From Climacium dendroides (lineage: Eukaryota > Streptophyta > Bryopsida > Hypnales > Climaciaceae): a stretch of 64,000 nucleotides of DNA. The stretch is from contig CATNNA010000001.1 of assembly GCA_950106755.1 (NCBI GenBank), positions 2,046,001 to 2,110,000 on the forward strand. Direction: 5' to 3'. The notes below the pieces were generated by a model. The model was not told the origin of the DNA. It did no database searches and saw only the letters and a list, made by a program, of their open reading frames with translations. This document shows, in pieces, positions 27,801 to 40,719 of the stretch (position 1 is its first letter; each line of letters begins with the position of its first letter). Both the position numbers and the translations under genes were made by a program.

Positions 27801-28800
27801 ATAATTAGGATTCATGGAAAAACTTAATTTTAAGACAACCCTATTGCTTTCCTACACTATCTTCTTCATTTGAAATGGATTTCAATGCAAATACTGTAAA
27901 AATCATGCTGTATTTAATAGAACCCAAACCAATAAATTTATATGGGTTTGACGTGCAAGCATGTCCAAAAACGTAACACACAAGTTGCAAATGTTCAAAA
28001 TAATTAGGATTCATGGAAAAACTTAATTTTAAGACAACCCTATTGCTTTCCTACACTATCTTCTTCATGTGAAATGGATTTCAAAACAAATACTGTAAAA
28101 ATCATGCTGTATTTAATAGAACCCAAACCAATAAATTTATATGGGTTTGACGTGCAAGCATGCCCAAAAACGTAACACATAAATTGCAAATGTTCAAAAT
28201 ACTTAGGATTCATGGAAAAACTTAATTTTAAGACAACCCTATTGCTTTCCTACACTCTCTTCTTTATTTGAAATGGATTTCAAAACAAATACTGTAAAAA
28301 TCATGTTGTATTTAAGAGAACCCAAACTAATAAATTATATTTGTTTGACGTGCAAGCATGCCCAAAAACGTAACACACAAGTTGCAAATGTTCAAAATAA
28401 TTAGGATTCATGGAAAAACTTAATTTTAAGACAACCCTATTGCTTTCCTACACTATCTTCTTCATGTGAAATGGATTTCAAAACAAATACTGTAAAAATC
28501 ATGCTGTATTTAATAGAACCCAAACCAATAAATTATATTTGTTTGACGTGCAAGCATGCCCAAAAACGTAACACACAAGTTGCAAATGTTCAAAATAATT
28601 AGGATTCATGGAAAAACTTAATTTTAAGACAACCCTATTGCTTTCCTACACTATCTTCTTCATGTGAAATGGATTTCAAAACAAATACTGTAAAAATCAT
28701 GTTGTATTTAATAGAACCCAAACCTATAAATTTATATGGGTTTGACGTGCAAGCATGCCCAAAAACGTAACACACAAGTTGCAAATGTTCAAAATACTTA
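18460..28800 (+). repeat. 9-monomer core HOR, five copies
   Basis: The same ordered core begins at about 18,460, 21,045, 22,834, 24,623 and 27,208. Spacings are 2,585, 1,789, 1,789 and 2,585 bp, that is 13, 9, 9 and 13 monomers. The core order is 'aacgcgattgc' with 'cttcatgtg', then 'ggaaaaaattt', then 'gaagtacaagcatgtcc', then 'caatgcaaat', then 'cacataaattgc', then 'ctttatttg' with 'tttaagag', then two 'cttcatgtg' monomers. In the first and fourth intervals extra monomers ('caccttc', 'aaagttaattt' with 'tttcaaaagaaat', 'cttcatatg') follow. An older version of part of the core is visible near 10,506 and 14,085. Confidence 0.87.
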
Positions 28801-31800
28801 GGATTCATGGAAAAACTTAATTTTAAGACAACCCGATTGCTTTCCTACACTATCACCTTCATGTGAAATGGATTTCAAAACAAATACTGTAAAAATCATG
28901 TTGTATTTAATAGAACCCAAACCAATAAATTTATATGGGTTTGACGTGCAAGCATGCCCAAAAACGTAACACATAAATTGCAAATGTTCAAAATACTTAG
29001 GATTCATGGAAAAAGTTAATTTTAAGACAACCCTATTGCTTTCCTACACTATCTTCTTCATTTGAAATGAATTTCAAAAGAAATACTGTAAAAATCATGC
29101 TGTATTTAATAGAACCCAAACCAATAAATTTATATGGGTTTGACGTGCAAGCATGCCCAAAAACGTAACACATAAATTGCAAATGTTCAAAATAATTAGG
29201 ATTCATGGAAAAACTTAATTTTAAGACAACCGTATTGCTTTCCTACACTATCTTCTTCATATGAAATGGATTTAAAAACAAATACTGTAAAAATCATGTT
29301 GTATTTAATAGAACCCAAACCTATAAATTTATATGGGTTTGACGTGCAAGCATGCCCAAAAACGTAACACACAAGTTGCAAATGTTCAAAATAATTAGGA
29401 TTCATGGAAAAACTTAATTTTAAGACAACGCGATTGCTTTCCTACACTATCACCTTCATGTGAAATGGATTTCAAAACAAATACTGTAAAAATCATGTTG
29501 TATTTAATAGAACCCAAACCAATAAATTTATATGGGTTTGACGTGCAAGCATGCCCAAAAACGTAACACACAAGTTGCAAATGTTCAAAATAATTAGGAT
29601 TCATGGAAAAACTTAATTTTAAGACAACCCTATTGCTTTCCTACACTATCTTCTTCATTTGAAATGAATTTCAAAACAAATACTGTAAAAATCATGCTGT
29701 ATTTAATAGAACCCAAACCAATAAATTTATATGGGTTTGACGTGCAAGCATGTCCAAAAACGTAACACACAAGTTGCAAATGTTCAAAATACTTAGGATT
29801 CATGGAAAAACTTAATTTTAAGACAACCCTATTGCTTTCCTACACTCTCTTCTTCATTTGAAATGGATTTCAAAACAAATACTGTAAAAATCATGCTGTA
29901 TTTAATAGAACCCAAACCAATAAATTATATTTGTTTGAAGTACAAGCATGTCCAAAAACGTAACACACAAGTTGCAAATGTTCAAAATAATTAGGATTCA
30001 TGGAAAAACTTAATTTTAAGACAACCCTATTGCTTTCCTACACTATCTTCTTCATTTGAAATGGATTTCAATGCAAATACTGTAAAAATCATGCTGTATT
30101 TAATAGAACCCAAACCAATAAATTTATATGGGTTTGACGTGCAAGCATGTCCAAAAACGTAACACACAAGTTGCAAATGTTCAAAATAATTAGGATTCAT
30201 GGAAAAACTTAATTTTAAGACAACCCTATTGCTTTCCTACACTATCTTCTTCATTCGAAATGGATTTCAAAACAAATACTCTAAAAATCATGCTGTATTT
30301 AATAGAACCCAAACCAATAAATTATATTTGTTTGAAGTACAAGCATGTCCAAAAACGTAACACACAAGTTGCAAATGTTCAAAATAATTCGGATTCATGG
30401 AAAAAGTTAATTTTAAGACAACCCTATTGCTTTCCTACACTGTCTCCTTCATGTGAAATGGATTTCAAAACAAATACTGTAAAAATCATGCTGTATTTAA
30501 TAGAACCCAAACCAATAAATTTATATGGGTTTGACGTGCAAGCATGCCCAAAAACGTAACACATAAATTGCAAATGTTCAAAATACTTAGGATTCATGGA
30601 AAAACTTAATTTTAAGACAACCCTATTGCTTTCCTACACTCTCTTCTTTATTTGAAATGGATTTCAAAACAAATACTGTAAAAATCATGTTGTATTTAAG
30701 AGAACCCAAACTAATAAATTATATTTGTTTGACGTGCAAGCATGCCCAAAAACGTAACACACAAGTTGCAAATGTTCAAAATAATTAGGATTCATGGAAA
30801 AACTTAATTTTAAGACAACCCTATTGCTTTCCTACACTATCTTCTTCATGTGAAATGGATTTCAAAACAAATACTGTAAAAATCATGCTGTATTTAATAG
30901 AACCCAAACCAATAAATTATATTTGTTTGACGTGCAAGCATGCCCAAAAACGTAACACACAAGTTGCAAATGTTCAAAATAATTAGGATTCATGGAAAAA
31001 CTTAATTTTAAGACAACCCTATTGCTTTCCTACACTATCTTCTTCATGTGAAATGGATTTCAAAACAAATACTGTAAAAATCATGTTGTATTTAATAGAA
31101 CCCAAACCTATAAATTTATATGGGTTTGACGTGCAAGCATGCCCAAAAACGTAACACACAAGTTGCAAATGTTCAAAATACTTAGGATTCATGGAAAAAC
31201 TTAATTTTAAGACAACCCGATTGCTTTCCTACACTATCACCTTCATGTGAAATGGATTTCAAAACAAATACTGTAAAAATCATGTTGTATTTAATAGAAC
31301 CCAAACCAATAAATTTATATGGGTTTGACGTGCAAGCATGCCCAAAAACGTAACACATAAATTGCAAATGTTCAAAATACTTAGGATTCATGGAAAAAGT
31401 TAATTTTAAGACAACCCTATTGCTTTCCTACACTATCTTCTTCATTTGAAATGAATTTCAAAAGAAATACTGTAAAAATCATGCTGTATTTAATAGAACC
31501 CAAACCAATAAATTTATATGGGTTTGACGTGCAAGCATGCCCAAAAACGTAACACATAAATTGCAAATGTTCAAAATAATTAGGATTCATGGAAAAACTT
31601 AATTTTAAGACAACCGTATTGCTTTCCTACACTATCTTCTTCATATGAAATGGATTTAAAAACAAATACTGTAAAAATCATGTTGTATTTAATAGAACCC
31701 AAACCTATAAATTTATATGGGTTTGACGTGCAAGCATGCCCAAAAACGTAACACACAAGTTGCAAATGTTCAAAATAATTAGGATTCATGGAAAAACTTA

Positions 31801-32880
31801 ATTTTAAGACAACGCGATTGCTTTCCTACACTATCACCTTCATGTGAAATGGATTTCAAAACAAATACTGTAAAAATCATGTTGTATTTAATAGAACCCA
31901 AACCAATAAATTTATATGGGTTTGACGTGCAAGCATGCCCAAAAACGTAACACACAAGTTGCAAATGTTCAAAATAATTAGGATTCATGGAAAAACTTAA
32001 TTTTAAGACAACCCTATTGCTTTCCTACACTATCTTCTTCATTTGAAATGAATTTCAAAACAAATACTGTAAAAATCATGCTGTATTTAATAGAACCCAA
32101 ACCAATAAATTTATATGGGTTTGACGTGCAAGCATGTCCAAAAACGTAACACACAAGTTGCAAATGTTCAAAATACTTAGGATTCATGGAAAAACTTAAT
32201 TTTAAGACAACCCTATTGCTTTCCTACACTCTCTTCTTCATTTGAAATGGATTTCAAAACAAATACTGTAAAAATCATGCTGTATTTAATAGAACCCAAA
32301 CCAATAAATTATATTTGTTTGAAGTACAAGCATGTCCAAAAACGTAACACACAAGTTGCAAATGTTCAAAATAATTAGGATTCATGGAAAAACTTAATTT
32401 TAAGACAACCCTATTGCTTTCCTACACTATCTTCTTCATTTGAAATGGATTTCAATGCAAATACTGTAAAAATCATGCTGTATTTAATAGAACCCAAACC
32501 AATAAATTTATATGGGTTTGACGTGCAAGCATGTCCAAAAACGTAACACACAAGTTGCAAATGTTCAAAATAATTAGGATTCATGGAAAAACTTAATTTT
32601 AAGACAACCCTATTGCTTTCCTACACTATCTTCTTCATTCGAAATGGATTTCAAAACAAATACTCTAAAAATCATGCTGTATTTAATAGAACCCAAACCA
32701 ATAAATTATATTTGTTTGAAGTACAAGCATGTCCAAAAACGTAACACACAAGTTGCAAATGTTCAAAATAATTCGGATTCATGGAAAAAGTTAATTTTAA
32801 GACAACCCTATTGCTTTCCTACACTGTCTCCTTCATGTGAAATGGATTTCAAAACAAATACTGTAAAAATCATGCTGTAT
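28065..32880 (+). repeat. 12-monomer tandem duplication, 2,384 bp
   Basis: Copies run from about 28,065 to 30,449 and from about 30,449 to 32,880, offset 2,384 bp. Shared markers: 'ctttatttg' (28,261 and 30,645), the 'acccgattgc' plus 'caccttc' monomer (28,798 and 31,182), the 'cttcatatg' monomer with the rare 'ggatttaaaaac' (29,196 and 31,580), a monomer combining 'gaaatgaatttc' with 'aaaacaaatac' (about 29,660 and 32,044), and 'cttcattcgaaatgg' with 'tactctaaaaatc' (30,252 and 32,636). At the right end copy one has 'ccaata' and copy two 'cctata'. Confidence 0.85.
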
Positions 32881-35800
32881 TTAATAGAACCCAAACCTAT
32901 AAATTTATATGGGTTTGACGTGCAAGCATGCCCAAAAACGTAACACACAAGTTGCAAATGTTTAAAATAATTAGGATTCATGGAAAAACTTAATTTTAAG
33001 ACAACCCTATTGCTTTCCTACACTATCTTCTTCATGTGAAATGGATTTCAATGCAAATATTGTAAAAATCATGCTGTATTTAATAGAACCCAAACCAATA
33101 AATTATATTTGTTTGACGTGCAAGCATGTCCAAAAAGGTAACACACAAGTTGCAAATGTTCAAAATAATTAGGATTCATGGAAAAACTTAATTTTAAGAC
33201 AACCCTATTGCTTTCCTACACTATCTCCTTCATGTGAAATGGATTTCAAAACAAATACTGTAAAAATCATGCTGTATTTAATAGAACCCAAACCTATAAA
33301 TTTATATGGGTTTGACGTGCAAGCATGCCCAAAAACGTAACACACAAGTTGCAAATGTTCAAAATAATTAGGATTCATGGAAAAACTTAATTTTAAGACA
33401 ACCCTATTGCTTTCCTACACTCTCTTCCTCATTTGAAATGGATTTCAATGCAAATACTGTAAAAATCATGCTGTATTTAATAGAACCCAAACCAATAAAT
33501 TTATATGGGTTTGACGTGCAAGCATGTCCAAAAACGTAACACACAAGTTGCAAATGTTCAAAATAATTAGGATTCATGGAAAAACTTAATTTTAAGACAA
33601 CCCTATTGCTTTCCTACACTCTCTTCTTCATTTGAAATGGATTTCAAAACAAATACTGTAAAAATCATGCTGTATTTAATAGAACCCAAACCAATAAATT
33701 ATATTTGTTTGAAGTACAAGCATGTCCAAAAACGTAACACACAAGTTGAAAATGTTCAAAATAATTCGGATTCATGGAAAAACTTAATTTTAAGACAACC
33801 CTATTGCTTTCCTACACTGTCTCCTTCATGTGAAATGGATTTCAAAACAAATACTGTAAAAATCATGCTGTATTTAATAGAACCCAAACCTATAAATTTA
33901 TATGGGTTTGACGTGCAAGCATGCCCAAAAACGTAACACACAAGTTGCAAATGTTTAAAATAATTAGGATTCATGGAAAAACTTAATTTTAAGACAACCC
34001 TATTGCTTTCCTACACTATCTTCTTCATGTGAAATGGATTTCAATGCAAATACTGTAAAAATCATGTTGTATTTAATAGAACCCAAACCAATAAATTATA
34101 TTTGTTTGACGTGCAAGCATGTCCAAAAACGTAACACACAAGTTGCAAATGTTCAAAATAATTAGGATTCATGGAAAAACTTAATTTTAAGACAACCCTA
34201 TTGCTTTCCTACACTATCTTCTTCATTTGAAATGGATTTCAATGCAAATACTGTAAAAATCATGCTGTATTTAATAGAACCCAAACCAATAAATTTATAT
34301 GGGTTTGACGTGCAAGCATGTCCAAAAACGTAACACACAAGTTGCAAATGTTCAAAATAATTAGGATTCATGGAAAAACTTAATTTTAAGACAACCCTAT
34401 TGCTTTCCTACACTATCTTCTTCATTCGAAATGGATTTCAAAACAAATACTCTAAAAATCATGCTGTATTTAATAGAACCCAAACCAATAAATTATATTT
34501 GTTTGAAGTACAAGCATGTCCAAAAACGTAACACACAAGTTGCAAATGTTCAAAATAATTCGGATTCATGGAAAAAGTTAATTTTAAGACAACCCTATTG
34601 CTTTCCTACACTGTCTCCTTCATGTGAAATGGATTTCAAAACAAATACTGTAAAAATCATGCTGTATTTAATAGAACCCAAACCTATAAATTTATATGGG
34701 TTTGACGTGCAAGCATGCCCAAAAACGTAACACACAAGTTGCAAATGTTTAAAATAATTAGGATTCATGGAAAAACTTAATTTTAAGACAACCCTATTGC
34801 TTTCCTACACTATCTTCTTCATGTGAAATGGATTTCAATGCAAATATTGTAAAAATCATGCTGTATTTAATAGAACCCAAACCAATAAATTATATTTGTT
34901 TGACGTGCAAGCATGTCCAAAAAGGTAACACACAAGTTGCAAATGTTCAAAATAATTAGGATTCATGGAAAAACTTAATTTTAAGACAACCCTATTGCTT
35001 TCCTACACTATCTCCTTCATGTGAAATGGATTTCAAAACAAATACTGTAAAAATCATGCTGTATTTAATAGAACCCAAACCTATAAATTTATATGGGTTT
35101 GACGTGCAAGCATGCCCAAAAACGTAACACACAAGTTGCAAATGTTCAAAATAATTAGGATTCATGGAAAAACTTAATTTTAAGACAACCCTATTGCTTT
35201 CCTACACTCTCTTCCTCATTTGAAATGGATTTCAATGCAAATACTGTAAAAATCATGCTGTATTTAATAGAACCCAAACCAATAAATTTATATGGGTTTG
35301 ACGTGCAAGCATGTCCAAAAACGTAACACACAAGTTGCAAATGTTCAAAATAATTAGGATTCATGGAAAAACTTAATTTTAAGACAACCCTATTGCTTTC
35401 CTACACTCTCTTCTTCATTTGAAATGGATTTCAAAACAAATACTGTAAAAATCATGCTGTATTTAATAGAACCCAAACCAATAAATTATATTTGTTTGAA
35501 GTACAAGCATGTCCAAAAACGTAACACACAAGTTGAAAATGTTCAAAATAATTCGGATTCATGGAAAAACTTAATTTTAAGACAACCCTATTGCTTTCCT
35601 ACACTGTCTCCTTCATGTGAAATGGATTTCAAAACAAATACTGTAAAAATCATGCTGTATTTAATAGAACCCAAACCTATAAATTTATATGGGTTTGACG
35701 TGCAAGCATGCCCAAAAACGTAACACACAAGTTGCAAATGTTTAAAATAATTAGGATTCATGGAAAAACTTAATTTTAAGACAACCCTATTGCTTTCCTA

Positions 35801-35940
35801 CACTATCTTCTTCATGTGAAATGGATTTCAATGCAAATACTGTAAAAATCATGTTGTATTTAATAGAACCCAAACCAATAAATTATATTTGTTTGACGTG
35901 CAAGCATGTCCAAAAACGTAACACACAAGTTGCAAATGTT
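32340..35940 (+). repeat. 9-monomer tandem duplication, 1,787 bp
   Basis: Copies span about 32,340-34,127 and 34,127-35,940 at 1,787 bp offset. Diagnostic shared variants are 'cttcattcgaaatgg' with 'tactctaaaaatc' (32,636 and 34,423), 'attcggattc', 'atgtttaaaataa', 'caatgcaaatattg', 'aaaaaggtaaca' (33,132 and 34,919) and 'cactgtctccttc'. The two copies look nearly identical by eye. The unit is distinct from the 1,789-bp 9-mer upstream; the lengths differ because the mix of 198- and 199-bp monomers differs. Confidence 0.85.
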
Positions 35941-36944
35941 CAAAATAATTAGGATTCATGGAAAAACTTAATTTTAAGACAACCCTATTGCTTTCCTACA
36001 CTATCTCCTTCATGTGAAATGGATTTCAAAACAAATACTGTAAAAATCATGCTGTATTTAATAGAACCCAAACCTATAAATTTATATGGGTTTGACGTGC
36101 AAGCATGCCCAAAAACGTAACACACAAGTTGCAAATGTTTAAAATAATTAGGATTCATGGAAAAACTTAATTTTAAGACAACCCTATTGCTTTCCTACAC
36201 TATCTTCTTCATGTGAAATGGATTTCAATGCAAATACTGTAAAAATCATGCTGTATTTAATAGAACCCAAACCAATAAATTATATTTGTTTGACGTGCAA
36301 GCATGCCCAAAAACGTAACACACAAGTTGCAAATGTTCAAAATAATTAGGATTCATGGAAAAACTTAATTTTAAGACAACCCTATTGCTTTCCTACACTG
36401 TCTCCTTCATGTGAAATGGATTTCAAAACAAATACTGTAAAAATCATGCTGTATTTAATAGAACCCAAACCTATAAATTTATATGGGTTTGACGTGCAAG
36501 CATGCCCAAAAACGTAACACACAAGTTGCAAATGTTCAAAATAATTAGGATTCATGGACAAACTTAATTTTAAGACAACCCTATTGCTTTCCTACACTAT
36601 CTTCTTCATGTGAAATGGATTTCAAAACAAATACTGTAAAAATCATGTTGTATTTAATAGAACCCAAACCAATAAATTATATTTGTTTGAAGTACAAGCA
36701 TGTCCAAAAACGTAACACACATGTTGCAAATGTTCAAAATAATTAGGATTCATGGACAAACTTAATTTTAAGACAACCCTATTGCTTTCCTACACTATCT
36801 CCTTCATGTGAAATGGATTTCAAAACAAATACTGTAAAAATCATGCTGTATTTAATAGAACCCAAACCTATAAATTTATATGGGTTTGACGTGCAAGCAT
36901 GCCCAAAAACGTAACACACAAGTTGCAAATGTTCAAAATACTTA
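35941..36944 (+). repeat. Mixed family A monomers, no exact HOR
   Basis: About five monomers alternate 'tatctccttcatgtg' or 'gtctccttc' with 'cctata', and 'caatgcaaat' or 'gaagtacaag' with 'aaattatatttg'. Private or rare variants include 'catggacaaac' (about 36,555 and 36,753) and 'acacatgttgc' near 36,718. 'catggacaaac' becomes common further right. No gene or other element seen. Confidence 0.75.
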
Positions 36945-38010
36945 GGATTCATGGAAAAACTTAATTTTAAGACAACCCGATTGCTTTCCTACACTATCAC
37001 CTTCATGTGAAATGGATTTCAAAACAAATACTGTAAAAATCATGTTGTATTTAATAGAACCCAAACCAATAAATTTATATGGGTTTGACGTGCAAGCATG
37101 CCCAAAAACGTAACACATAAATTGCAAATGTTCAAAATACTTAGGATTCATGGAAAAAGTTAATTTTAAGACAACCCTATTGCTTTCCTACACTATCTTC
37201 TTCATTTGAAATGAATTTCAAAAGAAATACTGTAAAAATCATGCTGTATTTAATAGAACCCAAACCAATAAATTTATATGGGTTTGACGTGCAAGCATGC
37301 CCAAAAACGTAACACATAAATTGCAAATGTTCAAAATAATTAGGATTCATGGAAAAACTTAATTTTAAGACAACCGTATTGCTTTCCTACACTATCTTCT
37401 TCATATGAAATGGATTTAAAAACAAATACTGTAAAAATCATGTTGTATTTAATAGAACCCAAACCTATAAATTTATATGGGTTTGACGTGCAAGCATGCC
37501 CAAAAACGTAACACATAAATTGCAAATGTTCAAAATACTTAGGATTCATGGAAAAAGTTAATTTTAAGACAACCCTATTGCTTTCCTACACTATCTTCTT
37601 CATTTGAAATGAATTTCAAAAGAAATACTGTAAAAATCATGCTGTATTTAATAGAACCCAAACCAATAAATTTATATGGGTTTGACGTGCAAGCATGCCC
37701 AAAAACGTAACACATAAATTGCAAATGTTCAAAATAATTAGGATTCATGGAAAAACTTAATTTTAAGACAACCGTATTGCTTTCCTACACTATCTTCTTC
37801 ATATGAAATGGATTTAAAAACAAATACTGTAAAAATCATGTTGTATTTAATAGAACCCAAACCTATAAATTTATATGGGTTTGACGTGCAAGCATGCCCA
37901 AAAACGTAACACACAAGTTGCAAATGTTCAAAATAATTAGGATTCATGGAAAAACTTAATTTTAAGACAACGCGATTGCTTTCCTACACTATCACCTTCA
38001 TGTGAAATGG
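36945..38010 (+). repeat. Displaced patch of upstream-type monomers with a dimer duplication
   Basis: This patch matches the stretch starting near 31,182, not its neighbours. It has the 'acccgattgc' plus 'caccttc' monomer (36,942), the 'gaaatgaatttcaaaag' monomer, and the 'cttcatatg' monomer with 'ggatttaaaaac' (37,340). The last two types then repeat at an offset of 398 bp (37,738), a local dimer duplication. The patch ends in a hybrid monomer at about 37,970-38,020 that starts 'aacgcgattgc...caccttc' and continues 'caatgcaaat', a combination I see nowhere else in the window. Confidence 0.8.
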
Positions 38011-40719
38011 ATTTCAATGCAAATACTGTAAAAATCATGCTGTATTTAATAGAACCCAAACCAATAAATTATATTTGTTTGACGTGCAAGCATGCCCAAA
38101 AACGTAACACACAAGTTGCAAATGTTCAAAATAATTAGGATTCATGGAAAAACTTAATTTTAAGACAACCCTATTGCTTTCCTACACTGTCTCCTTCATG
38201 TGAAATGGATTTCAAAACAAATACTGTAAAAATCATGCTGTATTTAATAGAACCCAAACCTATAAATTTATATGGGTTTGACGTGCAAGCATGCCCAAAA
38301 ACGTAACACACAAGTTGAAAATGTTCAAAATACTTAGGATTCATGGAAAAACTTAATTTTAAGACAACCCTATTGCTTTCCTACACTATCTTCTTCATGT
38401 GAAATGGATTTCAAAACAAATACTGTAAAAATCATGCTGTATTTAATAGAACCCAAACCAATAAATTACATTTGTTTGAAGTACAAGCATGTCCAAAAAC
38501 GTAACACACAAGTTGCAAATGTTCAAAATAATTAGGATTCATGGAAAAACTTAATTTTAAGACAACCCTATTGCTTTCCTACACTATCTCCTTCATGTGA
38601 AATGGATTTCAAAACAAATACTGTAAAAATCATGCTGTATTTAATAGAACCCAAACCTATAAATTTATATGGGTTTGACGTGCAAGCATGCCCAAAAACG
38701 TAACACACAAGTTGCAAATGTTCAAAATAATTAGGATTCATGGACAAACTTAATTTTAAGACAACCCTATTGCTTTCCTACACTATCTTCTTCATGTGAA
38801 ATGGATTTCAAAACAAATACTGTAAAAATCATGCTGTATTTAATAGAACCCAAACCTATAAATTTATATGGGTTTGACGTGCAAGGATGTCCAAAAACGT
38901 AACATACAAGTTGCAAATGTTCAAAATACTTAGGATTCATGGAAAAACTTAATTTTAAGACAACCCTATTGCTTTCCTACACTCTCTTCTTCATTTGAAA
39001 TGGATTTCAATGCAAATACTGTAAAAATCATGTTGTATTTAATAGAACCCAAACCTATAAATTTATATGGGTTTGACGTGCAAGCATGCCCAAAAACGTA
39101 ACACACAAGTTGCAAATGTTCAAAATAATTAGGATTCATGGAAAAACTTAATTTTAAGACAACCCTATTGCTTTCCTACACTCTCTTCCTCATTTGAAAT
39201 GGATTTCAATGCAAATACTGTAAAAATCATGCTGTATTTAATAGAACCCAAACCAATAAATTATATTTGTTTGACGTGCAAGCATGCCCGAAAACGTAAC
39301 ACACAAGTTGAAAATGTTCAAAATAATTAGGATTCATGGAAAAACTTAATTTTAAGACAACCCTATTGCTTTCCTACACTCTCTTCCTCATTTGAAATGG
39401 ATTTCAATGCAAATACTGTAAAAATCATGCTGTATTTAATAGAACCCAAACCAATAAATTATATTTGTTTGACGTGCAAGCATGCCCAAAAACGTAACAC
39501 ACAAGTTGCAAATGTTCAAAATAATTAGGATTCATGGAAAAACTTAATTTTAAGACAACCCTATTGCTTTCCTACACTATCTCCTTCATGTGAAATGGAT
39601 TTCAAAACAAATACTGTAAAAATCATGCTGTATTTAATAGAACCCAAACCTATAAATTTATATGGGTTTGACGTGCAAGCATGCCCAAAAACGTAACACA
39701 CAAGTTGCAAATGTTCAAAATAATTAGGATTCATGGAAAAACTTAATTTTAAGACAACCCTATTGCTTACCTACACTCTCTTCTTCATTTGAAATGGATT
39801 TCAAAACAAATACTGTAAAAATCATGCTGTATTTAATAGAACCCAAACCAATAAATTACATTTGTTTCAAGTACAAGCATGTCCAAAAACGTAACACACA
39901 AGTTGCAAATGTTCAAAATAATTAGGATTCATGGACAAACTTAATTTTAAGACAACCCTATTGCTTTCCTGCACTATCTCCTTCATGTGAAATGGATTTC
40001 AAAACAAATACTGTAAAAATCATGCTGTATTTAATAGAACCCAAACCTATAAATTTATATGGGTTTGACGTGCAAGCATGCCCAAAAACGTAACACACAA
40101 GTTGCAAATGTTCAAAATAATTAGGATTCATGGAAAAACTTAATTTTAAGACAACCCTATTGCTTTCCTACACTATCTCCTTCATGTGAAATGGATTTCA
40201 ATGCAAATACTGTAAAAATCATGCTGTATTTAATAGAACCCAAACCTATAAATTTATATGGGTTTGACGTGCAAGCATGCCCAAAAACGTAACACACAAG
40301 TTGCAAATGTTCAAAATAATTAGGATTCATGGAAAAACTTAATTTTAAGACAACCCTATTGCTTTCCTACACTATCTTCTTCATGTGAAATGGATTTCAA
40401 AACAAATACTGTAAAAATCATGCTGTATTTAATAGAACCCAAACCTATAAATTTATATGGGTTTGACGTGCAAGGATGTCCAAAAACGTAACATACAAGT
40501 TGCAAATGTTCAAAATAATTAGGATTCATGGAAAAACTTAATTTTAAGACAACCCTATTGCTTTCCTACACTCTCTTCTTCATTTGAAATGGATTTCAAA
40601 ACAAATACTGTAAAAATCATGCTGTATTTAATAGAACCCAAACCAATAAATTACATTTGTTTGAAGTACAAGCATGTCCAAAAACGTAACACACAAGTTG
40701 CAAATGTTCAAAATAATTA
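38011..40719 (+). repeat. Mixed family A monomers related to the 7-mer HOR
   Basis: These monomers belong to the types that make up the following 7-mer ('tatctccttc', 'ctcttcctcatttg', 'caatgcaaat', 'gtgcaaggatgtcc', 'aaattacatttg') but in irregular order. 'gtgcaaggatgtcc' occurs near 38,881, 40,470 and 41,264, at intervals of 1,589 and 794 bp. One monomer has 'tgcttacctac' (about 39,766), one 'tttcaagtac' (about 39,866) and one 'tcctgcactatc' (about 39,968), all single-copy differences. No gene or other element seen. Confidence 0.75.

Noticed and set aside
10662..35723. Plus-strand open frames of 71 and 99 codons
   Set aside because: They depend on a one-base longer monomer or loss of a TGA in particular HOR copies and repeat with the HOR. 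They are repeat by-products, not genes.
767..37947. Recurrent minus-strand open frames of 69 codons in family A
   Set aside because: They are slightly longer than one monomer, recur only where the repeat recurs, and appear or vanish with single substitutions. They resemble no protein I know and have no start-site or splice context.
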